Shown piece by piece: positions 20,735 through 31,491 of a DNA stretch of 64,000 bases. Source of the DNA: Ascarosepion bandense (lineage: Eukaryota; Mollusca; Cephalopoda; Sepiida; Sepiidae); the NCBI GenBank assembly GCA_037127315.1, contig JBBBDQ010000191.1, positions 16,167,001 to 16,231,000 of the forward strand, written 5' to 3'. Each line of letters begins with the position of its first letter. Within the stretch, counting starts at the first letter, position 1. The position numbers were made by a program, and so were the translations under genes. A model generated the notes under the pieces. That model did no database searches and was not told where the DNA came from. It saw only the letters and a list, made by a program, of their open reading frames with translations.

Positions 20735-21539
20735 AAGAGGTCCTTTAAGCACCAAAAATGTATTTATGAACTTTCAGGACGTAGGCGATCAGGGTTCCTC
20801 ATATATTTATTTTATTTATTATCTGCGATTAGCAAAAACTTGCCGGTAAAGTGAGTGAATTGGTTTCCCATTTGCCTTCTTCAGAGTATAGAATTTAAAG
20901 TTTTCCTTATCATCGACTGGCTGTCATGCAAAGCTAAAGAGTTCAGTCTCGCCTGCTGTTTGACCCATAGCTGGATGAAGAAAAAATGAATTCAAGCATT
21001 TCCCAAAGACATTTGTGTGAAAGTGAGCACAAAAACTAGGCGAGAGTAAAAAAACGGCTTGTGCTGATAGAAGTTGTACTACCTGTACAATTACTCAATT
21101 ACTATTAGTACTTTGTTTATGTGTCAACAGAAATTCTACTGTTACTACGACTCTTACGACTACTAACAAACGTATTAACAGAAGTGTTGGTAAAGAATAA
21201 TGATTAGCGAGCCACTTCAGCAAATCATTACCCGTGAGTTGGAACCTCAGTGGGGATCTAATTTTATGGCAGGGTGTTAAAACATTAAAATGGCGATTTC
21301 ATTTTTGTATGGCTCGAAATTTCAGCCTCTACTCAAAGTGTCACTTCCCGGCTTTGTGACTAGATTCAGACTGTAGTGTATCCTTTTCTCTACCATATTC
21401 CCGTACTACAGTGTGGGGTGTGGCAGTTTAACTTTGATTTCGAATAGTGTGATTAAGCAATGGTGGAAGTCTGGTAGCGGAGGTTCCTACGCCGTGACAG
21501 TACCTCCACAGTGCGGGAAGATCAGAATAGTCTGACGCT
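20735..21539 (-). repeat. Weak LINE and SINE scraps
   Basis: At 20775-20800 the phrase TTTCAGGACGTAGGCGATCA matches the 3' end of the YRRML LINE family (minus strand). At 20955-21035 the words ACCCATAGCTGGATGAAG and CATTTGTGTGAAAGTGAGC fit the SINE body reversed. Near 21200 a GATTAGCGAGCCACTTCAG stretch resembles a tRNA-like head. All are badly eroded. Confidence 0.4.
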
Positions 21540-21889
21540 TGCATGACAGTGGTCGCTTGAATATGCGCGTATAGGTGCCCCACGTGAGGCTGATTATATT
21601 TCACATCCTATCACCATGGGGTGGTGTGTGGTGTGAATAAATACAGAATCAGTGTAGTATCTGTGCACTCAGTGAAAATCCCTACGCATATTAAATATAT
21701 ATGGATACATATTGCTCTAGTTGATAGTTGCCACAAGTCCGGTTCAGCACAGGTCAAGTTCGGTAGATCCTTCTTTCTGCTCGTCTGTGCGGCTCACCAT
21801 TTAGTCACGTTTTTGACCACGCATGAAAATTAAGGATAGTTTTAAAAGGATTAGAACCACGCGTGCGCATTAACTAAATTGCATATGGG
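21540..21889 (+). repeat. Single diverged unit of the 10.4-11.4 kb tandem family
   Basis: GATTATATTTCACATCCTAT and AATAAATACAGAATCAGTG line up with the CATATCCCGTC and ATACAGAATTCAG anchors of the array at 10440-11410. Alignment is by eye and partial. Confidence 0.35.
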
Positions 21890-22090
21890 GGCCCCTCAGC
21901 GTCGGGTAATGGTTAGCAAGCTTGTCTCGCTAGAACCAGTTACAACTGAGTAGTGAGTTCGATTCTCACCGGCTGTTCCATACTTTTGGCCTTGTGTCAC
22001 ATCTAAGCGGCGTTTAGAAAATCACCTAAATTGCAAATGGCAGCTCTGACCGTGCAGGCGAAACGTCGTGGCCTCTTAGTTACGAGTAGA
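21890..22090 (+). repeat. Second tRNA-derived SINE-like family
   Basis: Reads as a tRNA-like head: A-box region GGGTAATGGTTAGCAAGC and B-box GAGTTCGATTCTCACC, about 45 bp apart. The body differs from the main SINE. A weaker relative is at 8400. Confidence 0.5.
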
Positions 22091-22109
22091 TAATTCCTTG
22101 GTCTTATTT

Positions 22110-22935
22110 CCCTACAATTGCTTATTACATATGTGTATTATTATGTCATTTTTCATCATATTTCGATTTCTGCTATGGTCGCACTTCCAACCAAATCTGC
22201 AGGAAGACCTAAGGCAGGTCGTGGCGTGTTGTTATGGCTCCATTTCATGTTTTTTCTATCTTACCCATCATCCCTAGCGTTAAATAGACAAAATCCTCCT
22301 TAGTGTGGGCTATACTTAATACGACAATTTTTTTGTATATCTCTTAAGCTGGGGTTTCCAGGGATTCTTTCAATGTGTTGTTTTGTTCCATTTTTTTTAT
22401 CATTCCAAGTGCACCTACTATCACTGGCACAACTCTTGTTTTCAATTTCCACATTTTTCTATTTCAGTTTCCAGGTCTTCATATTTTGACAGTTTTTCAA
22501 ATTCCTTGGTTGCTATGTTACAATCCGCTGGACAAGCCATATCAATCAACAGACAAGTTTTCTCTTTCTGGTTTTTAACAATAATGTCTGGCCTGTCTGT
22601 TTGCTTCAATTTTTCTGTCTGTGTAGATTGTGTAATCTCATAGAATGGTGACATCATCTATTTCTGTAACCGGTGCTGAGTGATGTTCATACCAGTGTTT
22701 GTTTACAGATTTTCCATAGTGTTTGCACATTGTCCAATGTAAATATTGCCCCACTCTATTGTGGCGATATTTATATTCATTTCGGGCAAGTACAGAACAG
22801 CCTGAGATTAGATGGTCTATTGTTTCCTGGTGTTTATCACAAAACCTGTATTTTGAATCCATATTATTATGTATAATATTTGCCTGAAAGTTTCTAGTGA
22901 AAAGACTTTGGTCTTGCACTGCAAAAATAAAGCCT
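22110..22935 (-). pseudogene. R2-like LINE, 3' third (fragment 3)
   Basis: The longest copy of this family here. On the minus strand it opens right after (ATT)n with VQDQSLFTRNFQANII, then the zinc-knuckle-like CDKHQETIDHLISGC, YKYRHNRVGQYLHW, a TGA stop where IL-W-D is expected, then RPDIIVKNQKEKTCLLID and ACPADCNIATKEFEKLSKY. The pattern C..H......H....C followed by PD and a downstream D fits the restriction-like endonuclease end of R2-type LINEs. A four-base insertion before RPD and a small deletion after EIEK break the frame. It continues to a 3' untranslated end matching the other copies and stops near 22110. Confidence 0.7.
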
Positions 22936-22941
22936 TCAGTC

Positions 22942-22944
22942 TCA

Positions 22945-22983
<39 letters not shown>
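22942..22983. repeat. (ATT)n microsatellite at the 5' break of a LINE
   Basis: Fourteen ATT units exactly where the R2-like fragment starts. The family copies at 16119 and 57078 also begin at AAT runs. Confidence 0.95.
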
Positions 22984-22989
22984 GCGTAA

Positions 22990-23400
22990 GAGAGCAGCAC
23001 ACCAACAAAATTACGTTGAATTACAAATGTACAACTTTCGTCCGGGCCGGTTGGCTGTAACGCTTGTTCTCGTCGAGGGTCGTGACGGCACCAATTGTGA
23101 CACTGCCACCCGGCTGGCCGGTTAGTTTGGTCGCTCGCTGGTTCGGGAATGGATCCCGCTGCGATGATGTCGAAACGGCACTCGCGGTGTCGACACTTTC
23201 TGGCCGCTGTTGCTGGTCGTGATGATCTCGTCACAAAAGCTGGTTTTCAAGACGTCTATTGCAACAACGAACCACTGCCCACGTTGTGATTTGATCTCAG
23301 AAAGTCGCGTAGTGCAAATCCAGTAGCCGTCTTTCCACCAGAACCAGACCGGACACTTGTGTACACTTGTGGTTAAAAATAAACACGGCAAAAAAAAAAA
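22990..23400. other. GC-rich island without identified gene
   Basis: Clearly richer in G and C than its surroundings, with many CpG. A minus open frame runs through it into the (ATT)n tract and the LINE, but that is an artefact of joining. A second minus frame (23122-23391) overlaps. No domain recognised. It ends in a poly(A) run on the plus strand at 23390-23402, so it may be a retroposed or terminal-repeat sequence. Confidence 0.35.
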
Positions 23401-24420
23401 AAATTAAATAAATGAATAAAGTCGAACACGCCTGGAGAGTTACGAAGAATGTCTTTATAAAAATAAACAATTATTAATCACAGGGGCAGATAATATAGTT
23501 GTTAGAATGATAATACAGTTGTCGGAATGCCAGTTTACAACGGAGAGAAAGAGTTCGTTTAAAAATATCAGAACTTTCAATCCTTAAATAAAAATGTCTT
23601 TCGTAAATTCGTTATAGTAAACAGAGCTCTTCAAATTTTCACAAAAGTCTTTTCACGTATTCATTAAATTTTCATGAGAATCATTTCACATATTCATTAA
23701 ATTTTCATTAAAGTCTTTTCACAAATTCTCTATAATCAGGGCTGTCAATTCTCTATGCAACTTCTAAAATAACAAAGTACTTTCGGTTTCTTATCAGAGT
23801 TTAACGGAGTTTACCGAAGTAGAGCGAATGACGAATCAGAAATTTCGATTCTCCCATAATTTAAAAACAATAACGTTCTTTCGAGATTCCTGTCGAAGGC
23901 GCATTATTCAACATTAACTCTTTAAGTTAATCGGCGGCAGGCTTCATTCGACATTAACTCTTTAGTCATAAGTTCTGTGGTAGGCGACCGGCCATGGGTC
24001 ATGCCCCCCACCCAGAGTTGGGAACCTTTTCCATTTCGACCCACAAAAACTACTCTCCAGCCAACAACTACTACTTCAACTACTGATTTTTCTCGCCGAA
24101 TCCGGATTTTTATAACCATCCCCATTCCTTTTGGGGGGTTCGGCCGACTCAAAGCTTTTTACCAATGAAACCGTTTTCCACTCACACGATTTGCGGGGAG
24201 CCATGGCTTGACGAATGAAATATCAACAGCTCACATGACGTAATGTCTTTCTGTCTTCTTTCTTTCGATTACATCCTATTTAGATTTTTCAATTCCCACA
24301 AATTCTGTTCTCAGGAACAACTATTGGGGTTTTTAACCCTACCTAACTTCAAGTAAATCCTGACATTTTGTTTTGACTGCGACCATTTTGTCAAATTTCC
24401 ACCTAGCCCAAAATAATGCG
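23401..24420 (-). other. No gene; possible promoter-like or terminal-repeat segment
   Basis: On the minus strand near 24105-24115 there is TATAAAAATCC, preceded by a GC-rich block and a CATTGGT motif near 24165. This layout can occur in LTRs or simple promoters. Left of it, ATTCATTAAATTTTCAT-type phrases repeat at 23655-23705. No coding domain seen. Confidence 0.3.
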
Positions 24421-25164
24421 TATCGTATATGAAAAAGAAAGAAAGATGTATTTATTTTTTTTCAAATTGTCAGCTAATTTATCTATTCCCCGGATTTTAC
24501 AAGTATATGATAATATTAAAATAGTTTTTTTTTACATAAGCTCACATCGCGAATTAAAATAAAGCACAACTAATAATACCACTAATATTAATTTCCCTCT
24601 CTCTCCGTTGTATTAAACCAAGCAAAAGAAAATATAATCGCGGGAGATAGTGTCACACAAATATACAAAGCTAATATATCCATCATGATATCGAATCTGG
24701 TAAGTGATATAGTGATAAGTTTTGATAATAGAAGCGCATAACTTTCACGTCAGGTAACCCTAACAGCCCAGACGATCTCCTTTTGGGGGCGTTCCCAAGA
24801 TGTGACCCCCACATAAGATGCATTGGTAGTCTCATCCTTTAAGTTTAAAAATACAACCCACTCGCCAACCAGTTGTGATGCTCCGTCATGAATAAAGATA
24901 CACAGTGTGTGAGTCACAAGGGAAGATGTCGACATGGTTCAGATCCGGCAACTGACAAAGCAAACTACTGTACTGATCATGGACGGAATGTTTACTGTAG
25001 CCCATCTTAATCCACCTAGACGAAACATTTACCTGCTAATACGTAGAGTAAATTAACATCAGTAGCCATTATTATAATTCGTTGAGTTTTTAGACCAACT
25101 TGTTCTTGGTCGAAAACCACTGTAAGCAGATCTCTTTAATAATCCATTGTGTCAGTATGTTAGT
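24421..25164. other. No recognisable gene
   Basis: AT-rich, no long frames, no repeat family recognised. Confidence 0.5.
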
Positions 25165-25232
25165 TTGTTTAGCGGCATATCAACTTCTTGTGGGTCATTT
25201 AATGTACCAACTCCCTACGGGCCATTATGCGG

Positions 25233-25523
25233 ATGTGTGTTGTGGTGCAGTGAATATCAGCTCAGAACGAGAAATCAGAAAGCCGAATCCGAATTCCAGT
25301 TGAATTCGTGCATTTTCTCACGAGCAAATACCATTAGGAAATGTCGCCTCTTCCTTTAGAAATGGATTAAATAGCAGGGCAGATTGGGTTCTATAGCCTT
25401 GGTTAGCAACCAGTCTACCACAGTAAGTAATGGTAATCTACTACGGGAAAATCTTCCACCTTGTTATCATGTCACTTTTGAGAGATGATCGCCAAGCGTT
25501 TGGCACTTAGCCGATTGACAGAA
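25233..25523 (+). mobile_element. tRNA-derived SINE, copy 2
   Basis: Full-length type. A-box region TTGTGGTGCAGTGAATATCA, B-box region CCGAATCCGAATTCC, then the body with GGTTCTATAGCCTTGGTTAG and the 3' part ending GGCACTTAGCCGATTGACAG. Point differences place it among the older copies. Embedded in repeat X. Confidence 0.88.
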
Positions 25524-25725
25524 ATTAGATAGTAGTGTTTTTTTTTTTCAAAAATGTATTGCTGGTAATATTTTTTTTATTGCTAGTGATATTTATTATT
25601 TTTCTTATAATATGCATTTTTCGTAATTCTTTTTTACTATGAAAATATATTGCTGGTATTTTTACTATAAATTTAGTGTTTTGACCCCATTTTGGAGTTC
25701 ATTCAATGAAGAATATGAATCATAT

Positions 25726-25925
25726 ATATCATTGTACAGTGAATATTTCAGGTCAAATTCAACTAAGTTCGTGACTTCCTAAGAACTTATTCCTCCATAC
25801 AAGAGTGGATTAATATGTTGTTTTGATGTTTTTATTGATGACCGTTTTAAAAGTATTTTGGTAACTAAAAGAAGCGTCTGAAAAAAGTTTCTGAAAATAT
25901 GATTTATATGCTTTTTTTATGAGTA
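25726..25925 (+). repeat. 200-bp repeat arm, plus copy
   Basis: Begins CATTGTACAGTGAATATTTC and ends near TATGATTTATATGC. The reverse complement of nearly all of it lies at 26740-26945. It interrupts repeat X, so it is a mobile sequence in its own right or one terminal repeat of a 1.2-kb element. Confidence 0.7.
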
Positions 25926-26331
25926 AATCAACATTTTTTATTTTCCAATAGCTGGGACCATAACAGATGCTACTACCTCGGATCTGGGGAGATCTGGGAA
26001 CAACAACAACTAAGATGTGGTTCCATGCTCCGCAATACTTCCCTATTAAAGGCCGTGCTGCCGTTTGTAGTTTATCGTCATACCTAGGACGACAATACAT
26101 TAGTATTTGTGCCGGTCTTTGGTATTCTAAGATACTATCGGAAAAATGTGGTAAATTGCCCAAATCTGTCCAATCTTTATGAAAATGTTTTTCGAGTTTC
26201 TTTTATTATGGCGAGCTTTCTTTGAATATACGTTTATGAGAATTTCTGTTTTTTTGGTTTATAAAGGAAAATAAAAAAAAGATAAAAAATAGAAGAACAG
26301 TGGAAAACAAATTTATGGACAATAAATTAAC

Positions 26332-26502
26332 GGGGGGGGGGGGTATTAACAGAAGAAGAATAACCAAAAAAATAGATTAAAGTAATAAATAAAAGTGAAA
26401 TTAAAGAAAGAGGAATTGACAGAAATTAAAAAAAGCAAAGAAGGAATAAGAAAAAAGGAAAAGAAAAGAAGAAAGAAAGAAAGAGGAAATTGAAGAAAAA
26501 TA

Positions 26503-26566
<64 letters not shown>
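26332..26566. repeat. Poly(G), purine-rich tract, (CA)n and (TA)n
   Basis: Thirteen G residues at about 26331-26343, followed by an A/G-rich stretch and then a CA run of about 24 units (26505-26554) ending in TA. The minus-strand open frames here (26346-26694) encode simple-sequence peptide from these tracts. Confidence 0.9.
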
Positions 26567-26739
26567 TTAACATATGTTTCCGTCTCGGCGTAATTGCATT
26601 GCGCAAGAAACGAAAAAAAAAAGATTGATTTCTGAATGAGAAGTGTAACATTGAAAGCAACAACAACAGCTTCGTCTGCAGTCATTGTTGACAATATCGA
26701 TAAATTTCCCGAGCTTTTAACTTCAAAATGTTGATTTAG

Positions 26740-26941
26740 TCATATAATGATATTAAAAAAAAGTATATAAATCATTTTTTCAGAAACGTACAAGGCGGTT
26801 CGTTCAGTTACCCAAATACTTTTAAATGAGTCCCCGACAAAAACATCAAAACAACTTATTCATCTATACGAGAGTCGATCAATAAGTTCTTAGGATGTCA
26901 CGAACTTAGTTGAAATTTGACCTGAAATATTCACTGTACAA

Positions 26942-26945
<4 letters not shown>
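26740..26945 (-). repeat. 200-bp repeat arm, minus copy
   Basis: Reverse complement of 25726-25925, with scattered substitutions. Its outer end GTACAACG abuts a (TA)n tract, as the plus copy abuts TATATATC. Confidence 0.7.

Positions 26946-26992
<47 letters not shown>
26946..26992. repeat. (TA)n microsatellite
   Basis: About 24 uninterrupted TA units next to the repeat arm. Confidence 0.95.
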
Positions 26993-26996
<4 letters not shown>

Positions 26997-27094
26997 TAAT
27001 GTTCATCATTGAATCCATTGTGAAGTGAAAATCTGATGTAGAAAATAATTGGTTTCAACTGTTAGGTTGTGTCAAAATTAATTTTCATTTTAGA

Positions 27095-27335
27095 GTAGCC
27101 AACTGTAATGACAAACGGATCCTCATACCTGCTAATCATACTAATGACGATTATATCCTTTTAACTACTATCAATAATAATGACAAATGTATCCTCATAA
27201 CTAATAATCATACTAATGACGAATATATCTTTTTAACTACTAATAATACTAATGATGAAATTATCTTCATAACTGCTAATCATACTAATGACGAATATAT
27301 CCTCGTAACTATTAATCGTACTAATGGCGAATGTG
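27095..27335 (+). repeat. Minisatellite, left part (about 38-bp unit)
   Basis: Units of the form ACTAATGACGAATATATCC plus TCATAACTACTAATCAT. About six copies. The same repeat resumes at 28536, so the array has been split. Confidence 0.88.
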
Positions 27336-28535
27336 TAACACTGCAAGTGTTCCTTATGCACACACGTTAAAATAGTATCTACAGACCATGGATTCGAACC
27401 CCAGAATATACATTTGGAGAATATTTCTTTGTGTATATTTTTCTTTTTCTTGGAAAGAGCTAAGAAAGAGAAGAAGAAAGGAATAAGCGCTGCGGGTGGC
27501 CAGGAGGGATAAGGGAGGGGCGAAACACATTCACGAAATGACATCAACCGATATGACGACAATCGAAACAGACCAGATGGAAGGCTTACCTTGCGAAAGG
27601 GAGAGAACTCGTTCTCTTTTTTCCTTGTTTATTTCTTTCTCTCCATTTCTCTCTCATGGAAGTGATAAGGAGCGGCTGAAAATTGAATTGTCGGTCGATT
27701 CCGAAGACCCCCACCCACGTAAGGATGGAAATTATAATTAACGCTGGCAGGTAAATGTACAAAGTCAACAAAACCTTATTTCTAAATCTCCAGATCCGCA
27801 GACATCGGCGCGAAATCGTATGCGGGTGATTTAAGCTAGATACACGAAATTGACATCAGACTTTTATGGAGAAACATTCAGATCACTTACCTACCTGCGC
27901 CATATCGAAACGTTATTTAACAAAAAGGCAGGGCGGATTTCAAAACGAGAGAGAAGAGACATTCATCACTCTAGGAAGTGGTTCGACAAACCGTTAAGAC
28001 GAGAACGCTCTCTCACGTTAGCTTCTCTGTCCATCCCCCCAAGCAGAAACCCAGGGGAAAGGAAGCATAAAGACTGTATTATCTCTAACAACAAATAGAC
28101 ATAGTAGCAGCAAGTAATTTGTGAAAACTGAAAGAAGTTGGATTGTATTTTTTATTAATTCTTTTCTCTCTCTCACTCTCTCTCTCTCTCTTTTGCTGTA
28201 CAAAGAGTTACAAATATAATTTCGATACTGTCTTGTTATCTTTTTTGTTCTTGTCTGTTTACCTTATTTCTGCATTGTGTATCCAACCGTCTCTTGATTT
28301 CAGCTGTCGGGGAATGCAGCACGAAGACACCCCCCTCAAGTCCTTAACTTACCTTGAGATCAGAAATCACAACGTAGCAGAGGAAGTGAAGGATTTCGAC
28401 GGATCATTGACATCTTTGATTACTTGGAGACGGAGCGGAAGGGAACAGCTTCAGACTCAGGTGTGACTAACTTACGGCCAGTTAACACACGCAACACACA
28501 TACAAGCAAGCCTGAGACTGGAGCCGGTCATAAAA
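27336..28535. other. Non-repeat segment inside the split minisatellite
   Basis: About 1.2 kb that interrupts the array. It is less AT-rich than its flanks, has a polypyrimidine run of TCTC at 28165-28192, and carries several short open frames. A tRNA-3'-half-like phrase, GGATTCGAACCCC, lies at 27388. It contains the exon candidate at 28304-28460. I see no terminal repeats, so insertion and array decay are both possible. Confidence 0.4.
28304..28460 (+). other. Candidate internal exon (unproven)
   Basis: An open stretch of about 157 bp begins after a polypyrimidine tract and TTGATTTCAG, a good acceptor, and ends ACTCAG followed by GTGTGA, an acceptable donor. The frame is open throughout and would read MQHEDTPLKSLTYLEIRN early on. 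No protein family recognised. Such signal pairs arise by chance in long non-coding DNA. Confidence 0.25.
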
Positions 28536-28915
28536 AGTAAACGTATCCTCGTAACTGTTAATCTTACTAATGACGAATATATCCTTCTAACTACTAATCA
28601 TACTAAAGACGAATATATCCTTCTTACATAGAAATGACGAATGTATCCTCCTAAATACTAATTGTACAGTTAACGAATATATCCACCTAACTGCTAATCG
28701 TACTAATTAGGAATATATCTGCTTAATTATAAATCATACTAATGACAAATATAGTAAATACTAATCGTACTTATGAGGAATGTATCCTCCTAATCGTACT
28801 ACTGACAAATGTATCCTCCTAAATACTAATCATACTAATGACGAATGTATCCTCATAACTATTAAACATGCTAATGACGAATGTATTCTCTTAACTACTA
28901 ATCATACATGACAGT
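28536..28915 (+). repeat. Minisatellite, right part
   Basis: About ten more units of the 27095 array (ACTAATGACGAATATATCC type), with more length variation than the left part. Confidence 0.88.
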
Positions 28916-29002
28916 TAAGAATAAATGACAAATTCACAACATATCCAATAACGTTCGATGTAAAAGGCAGTGAATTGACAAGCATAAGCTTCCATTAATT
29001 AT

Positions 29003-29095
29003 CCCAGTGATTCCCAAAGTGGGTGGTACTGATCCCCTTGAGAGCGATGGAAAGATTCAAGTGGGGGCAGTGAAAAAAAAATCGCCAACCAAATG
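29003..29095 (+). mobile_element. hAT-like terminal fragment
   Basis: CAGTGATTCCCAAAGTGGGT followed by a GGGGGCAG block resembles the ends of hAT transposons, which often start CAGTGGTTCCCAAA. Only one end is visible. Confidence 0.45.
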
Positions 29096-30714
29096 GTGGC
29101 AATGATACATCTGAATCATAATATACACCATAAACACATTGTCCCTGAAGTGAATCTTGTCTTCACTTTACAGTGTAATCCATTTTTATACAATTTCAAT
29201 ACAGTTTAGCCCGGTTTCACTCGGGTAGTTTAAGGAATAATAAGAATTATAAACATATGATGAATTTACATAGCAAATACTTACACAACATCCATCCTCG
29301 TCACTTTTATTGATATAGATAACAATGTAGAATGTCTTGATTGGATTAGGGTAGGAGAAGAGGGGCAACATATATAGATAATATAAAGTTGGGTGATCAG
29401 TTCTATTTTATAATCAATACATAAACTGATCCCTGACTTTGTGGAGTGATAATATGTATTTTTCTACCCCTAATTATGGCTTTCTGAAAAAATTCAAGGT
29501 GTCGTTAGCGTTCTAAAATTTTGATGTACATCTGAGCGCAACTCCCGGCGAGCTAGACCGCAAAATGCAGACGCTAAGTCGAATCTATCAAACAAACAAA
29601 TACTTGCACAACGTCCACCCTCGTCACTTTTATAAAAATAGATAAAGGAAATACTAAGCCACCCATTTGAAATGAAGTACTAGCATTAACAAAATCCAAA
29701 GTTTGACTGTACATTTGGGATAGTGTTAGGTATTTTTAAACTGCAAATTGTAATATCTGTCATAAATTATTACGAATTAAAACAATAACTGATCAATTAT
29801 AATACATTAAAGATTCTATTATGCAAGTCCGTGCAAACTGGAATAAGCAAAACGATGTTCTTAAACTTTTGATGAGTGGGATTATTCGCACTTTGTTTGC
29901 AAAGACGCCCACTAGATGACGCATTGCAAAGAGATAAAAGAACAGACATAGCCCATTCTCTTTTCATTCAAGACTGTGGTATGTACTGGACGCGTCTCGT
30001 CGCCTCGGGAGTAATTTTTCCCCCGGCGGCTGACTGCTAAACTTCAAACTCAGCCATGTGACGCATCACACGTACACACATTTTTTAACAGTACAGCCTA
30101 TATTTCTAACATTAACAGTACAACCTATAATATTTCTTTTCATTTTCAGCTATACTTCAGTGTACACAGATATATAAAATAGTTGTGCGCACACAAGATA
30201 GCTGAATTATTTTTATTTTTTTTGTAGAAATATACAAGTAAAATTTCTCTACGTGTTGAATCCTTTTTCTTTTGAAAATGTTGAATTGATTTAGGTTGAA
30301 GTTCTCCACCTCAGCCGTAAGAAATCGTAATTCCTTCCGCTATTAAATGGTGAACAACGGCAACCTAGTCCTGTACAAATTGAAGTTATTCGTTACAGAG
30401 GTTATATTTAATTTATAAATATACAATTTCCCGTTTATGAAACCTACTGTTATTAAATAAGTATTTATAATAACTTATCTTGGGGCGTGGAATTTTTATT
30501 CATATTTAGAATTTGTAGAGTTTGAAATAGCTGGAAAAAAAGTATATGCAAACTTCATATATAAGATTAATAGTTTATAAAAATGGATGATAAAATGAAA
30601 AATATAAACAAACTCTGTGTAATGCGTTTCATCCTTCAAAAGAACTTCAGACTAAAATAATGTTCTTATTAATATAATTACATAAATGTTTTAAACCAGC
30701 TAGTCATAAATCGC
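29096..30714. other. No recognisable gene
   Basis: A phrase of the form AAATACTTACACAACATCCA at 29275 recurs with changes at 29601, each followed by CCTCGTCACTTTTAT, so a short repeat occurs twice. A small inverted motif, CCCGGTTTCACTCGGG, lies near 29210. Nothing else identified. The LINE that follows has no visible ORF1 in this stretch. Confidence 0.45.
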
Positions 30715-30723
30715 CCAAACCTA

Positions 30724-31491
30724 TCTGCGTTACCTTCACAAATATACGAGGTATTCGCAGTAACTTTAATAGTGTAGAATCATTCCTTCTAACTAACTCA
30801 CCCGATATCTTACCTATATGTGAGACTAACCTTGACCCTTCTATCCCCTCTTCAGAGCTGTTCGTTCCTGGTTACCTTCCCCTCTTCAGGAAGCACTCCA
30901 ATGTCCATATGCATGGGCTTGGTGTATATATCAGCGAACAACTCCCTCTAGCCAGGGTCACATCTCTTGAATCCCTGGATCATTCTTTCATGTGTTTCCG
31001 TCTCTCACTTCTAAGCTCGGTTAGCTATCTCTTCTTCCTCTACCGCTCCCCCTCCTCCTCTGCCTGATACGGTACTTGATAGCATCTCTACTAATATCGA
31101 CAGGGCCATTTCTTCTCACCCATCTGCCCATATATTTGTGTTTGGCGATTTTAACGCCCACCACACCAAGTGGCTTGAAAACTCAGCGACCGCCCTTGCT
31201 GGGATCCGCACCATGTATTTTTCAATAACGCAAGCTCTAACGCAGGTGGTGGACTTCCCCACGCGTTTCTCTAATAACCCTAACGGAAGGGACTCTTTAC
31301 TCGACCTCTGCTTTACTTCCATTCCAGACTCCTGCACTACCAGGCAGCTCTGCCCCCTCGGAAACTCTGACCACGTCGTAGTTTCCGTCAACATTTCAAT
31401 CCGCTCTTACTCTACCCAAGAAAACCAGACCAGCAGAATATCATACTGCTATCAGAGAGCAGACTGGGACTCGTTTCGAAACTTCCTCTGA
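30724..31491 (+). pseudogene. LINE endonuclease domain
   Basis: Reads FTNIRGIRSNFNSVESFLLT, then PDILPICETNLDPS (the ET motif), then LYRSPSSSA. A frameshift and stop lie near 31068, after which the frame continues to FGDFNAHHTKWL (GDFN metal/phosphate motif), DLCFTS and GNSDHVVVSVNI (the SDH catalytic motif). These are the expected steps of an apurinic/apyrimidinic-type endonuclease that nicks target DNA. A TGA stop at 31489-31491 separates it from the next part. The catalytic residues E, D and H can all be found, so damage is limited to frame and stops. Confidence 0.82.

Larger units (their letters stand above)
25165..26180 (+). repeat. Companion repeat X, copy 1 (with SINE inside)
   Basis: Family X has three landmarks in order: a GGCATATCAAC start (about 25172), a short tandem block of units like AAATGTATTGCTGGTAATAT (25545-25670), and a 3' block beginning TTTTGACCCC and AGCTGGGACC (25940 on). 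Other copies are at 36020-36900, 47985-48370 and 62343-62618. In this copy a SINE sits between landmarks one and two, and a 200-bp repeat arm between the tandem block and the last landmark. No coding sequence identified. Confidence 0.6.

Noticed and set aside
20870..20900. CUGAAGA followed by GAAAC on the minus strand
   Set aside because: The intervening AGGCAAAUGG cannot form stem II and there is no stem I partner.
22638..23234. A 198-codon minus-strand frame
   Set aside because: It joins a GC-rich unknown segment, an (ATT)n tract and an R2-like LINE remnant. Only the LINE part is meaningful.
24100..24170. TATA and CCAAT-like motifs as a promoter of a host gene
   Set aside because: No open frame or splice signal downstream on the minus strand that I can recognise. 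A terminal repeat is equally likely.
26346..26694. Minus-strand frames with long CVCVCV runs
   Set aside because: Products of the (CA)n microsatellite and a purine-rich tract.
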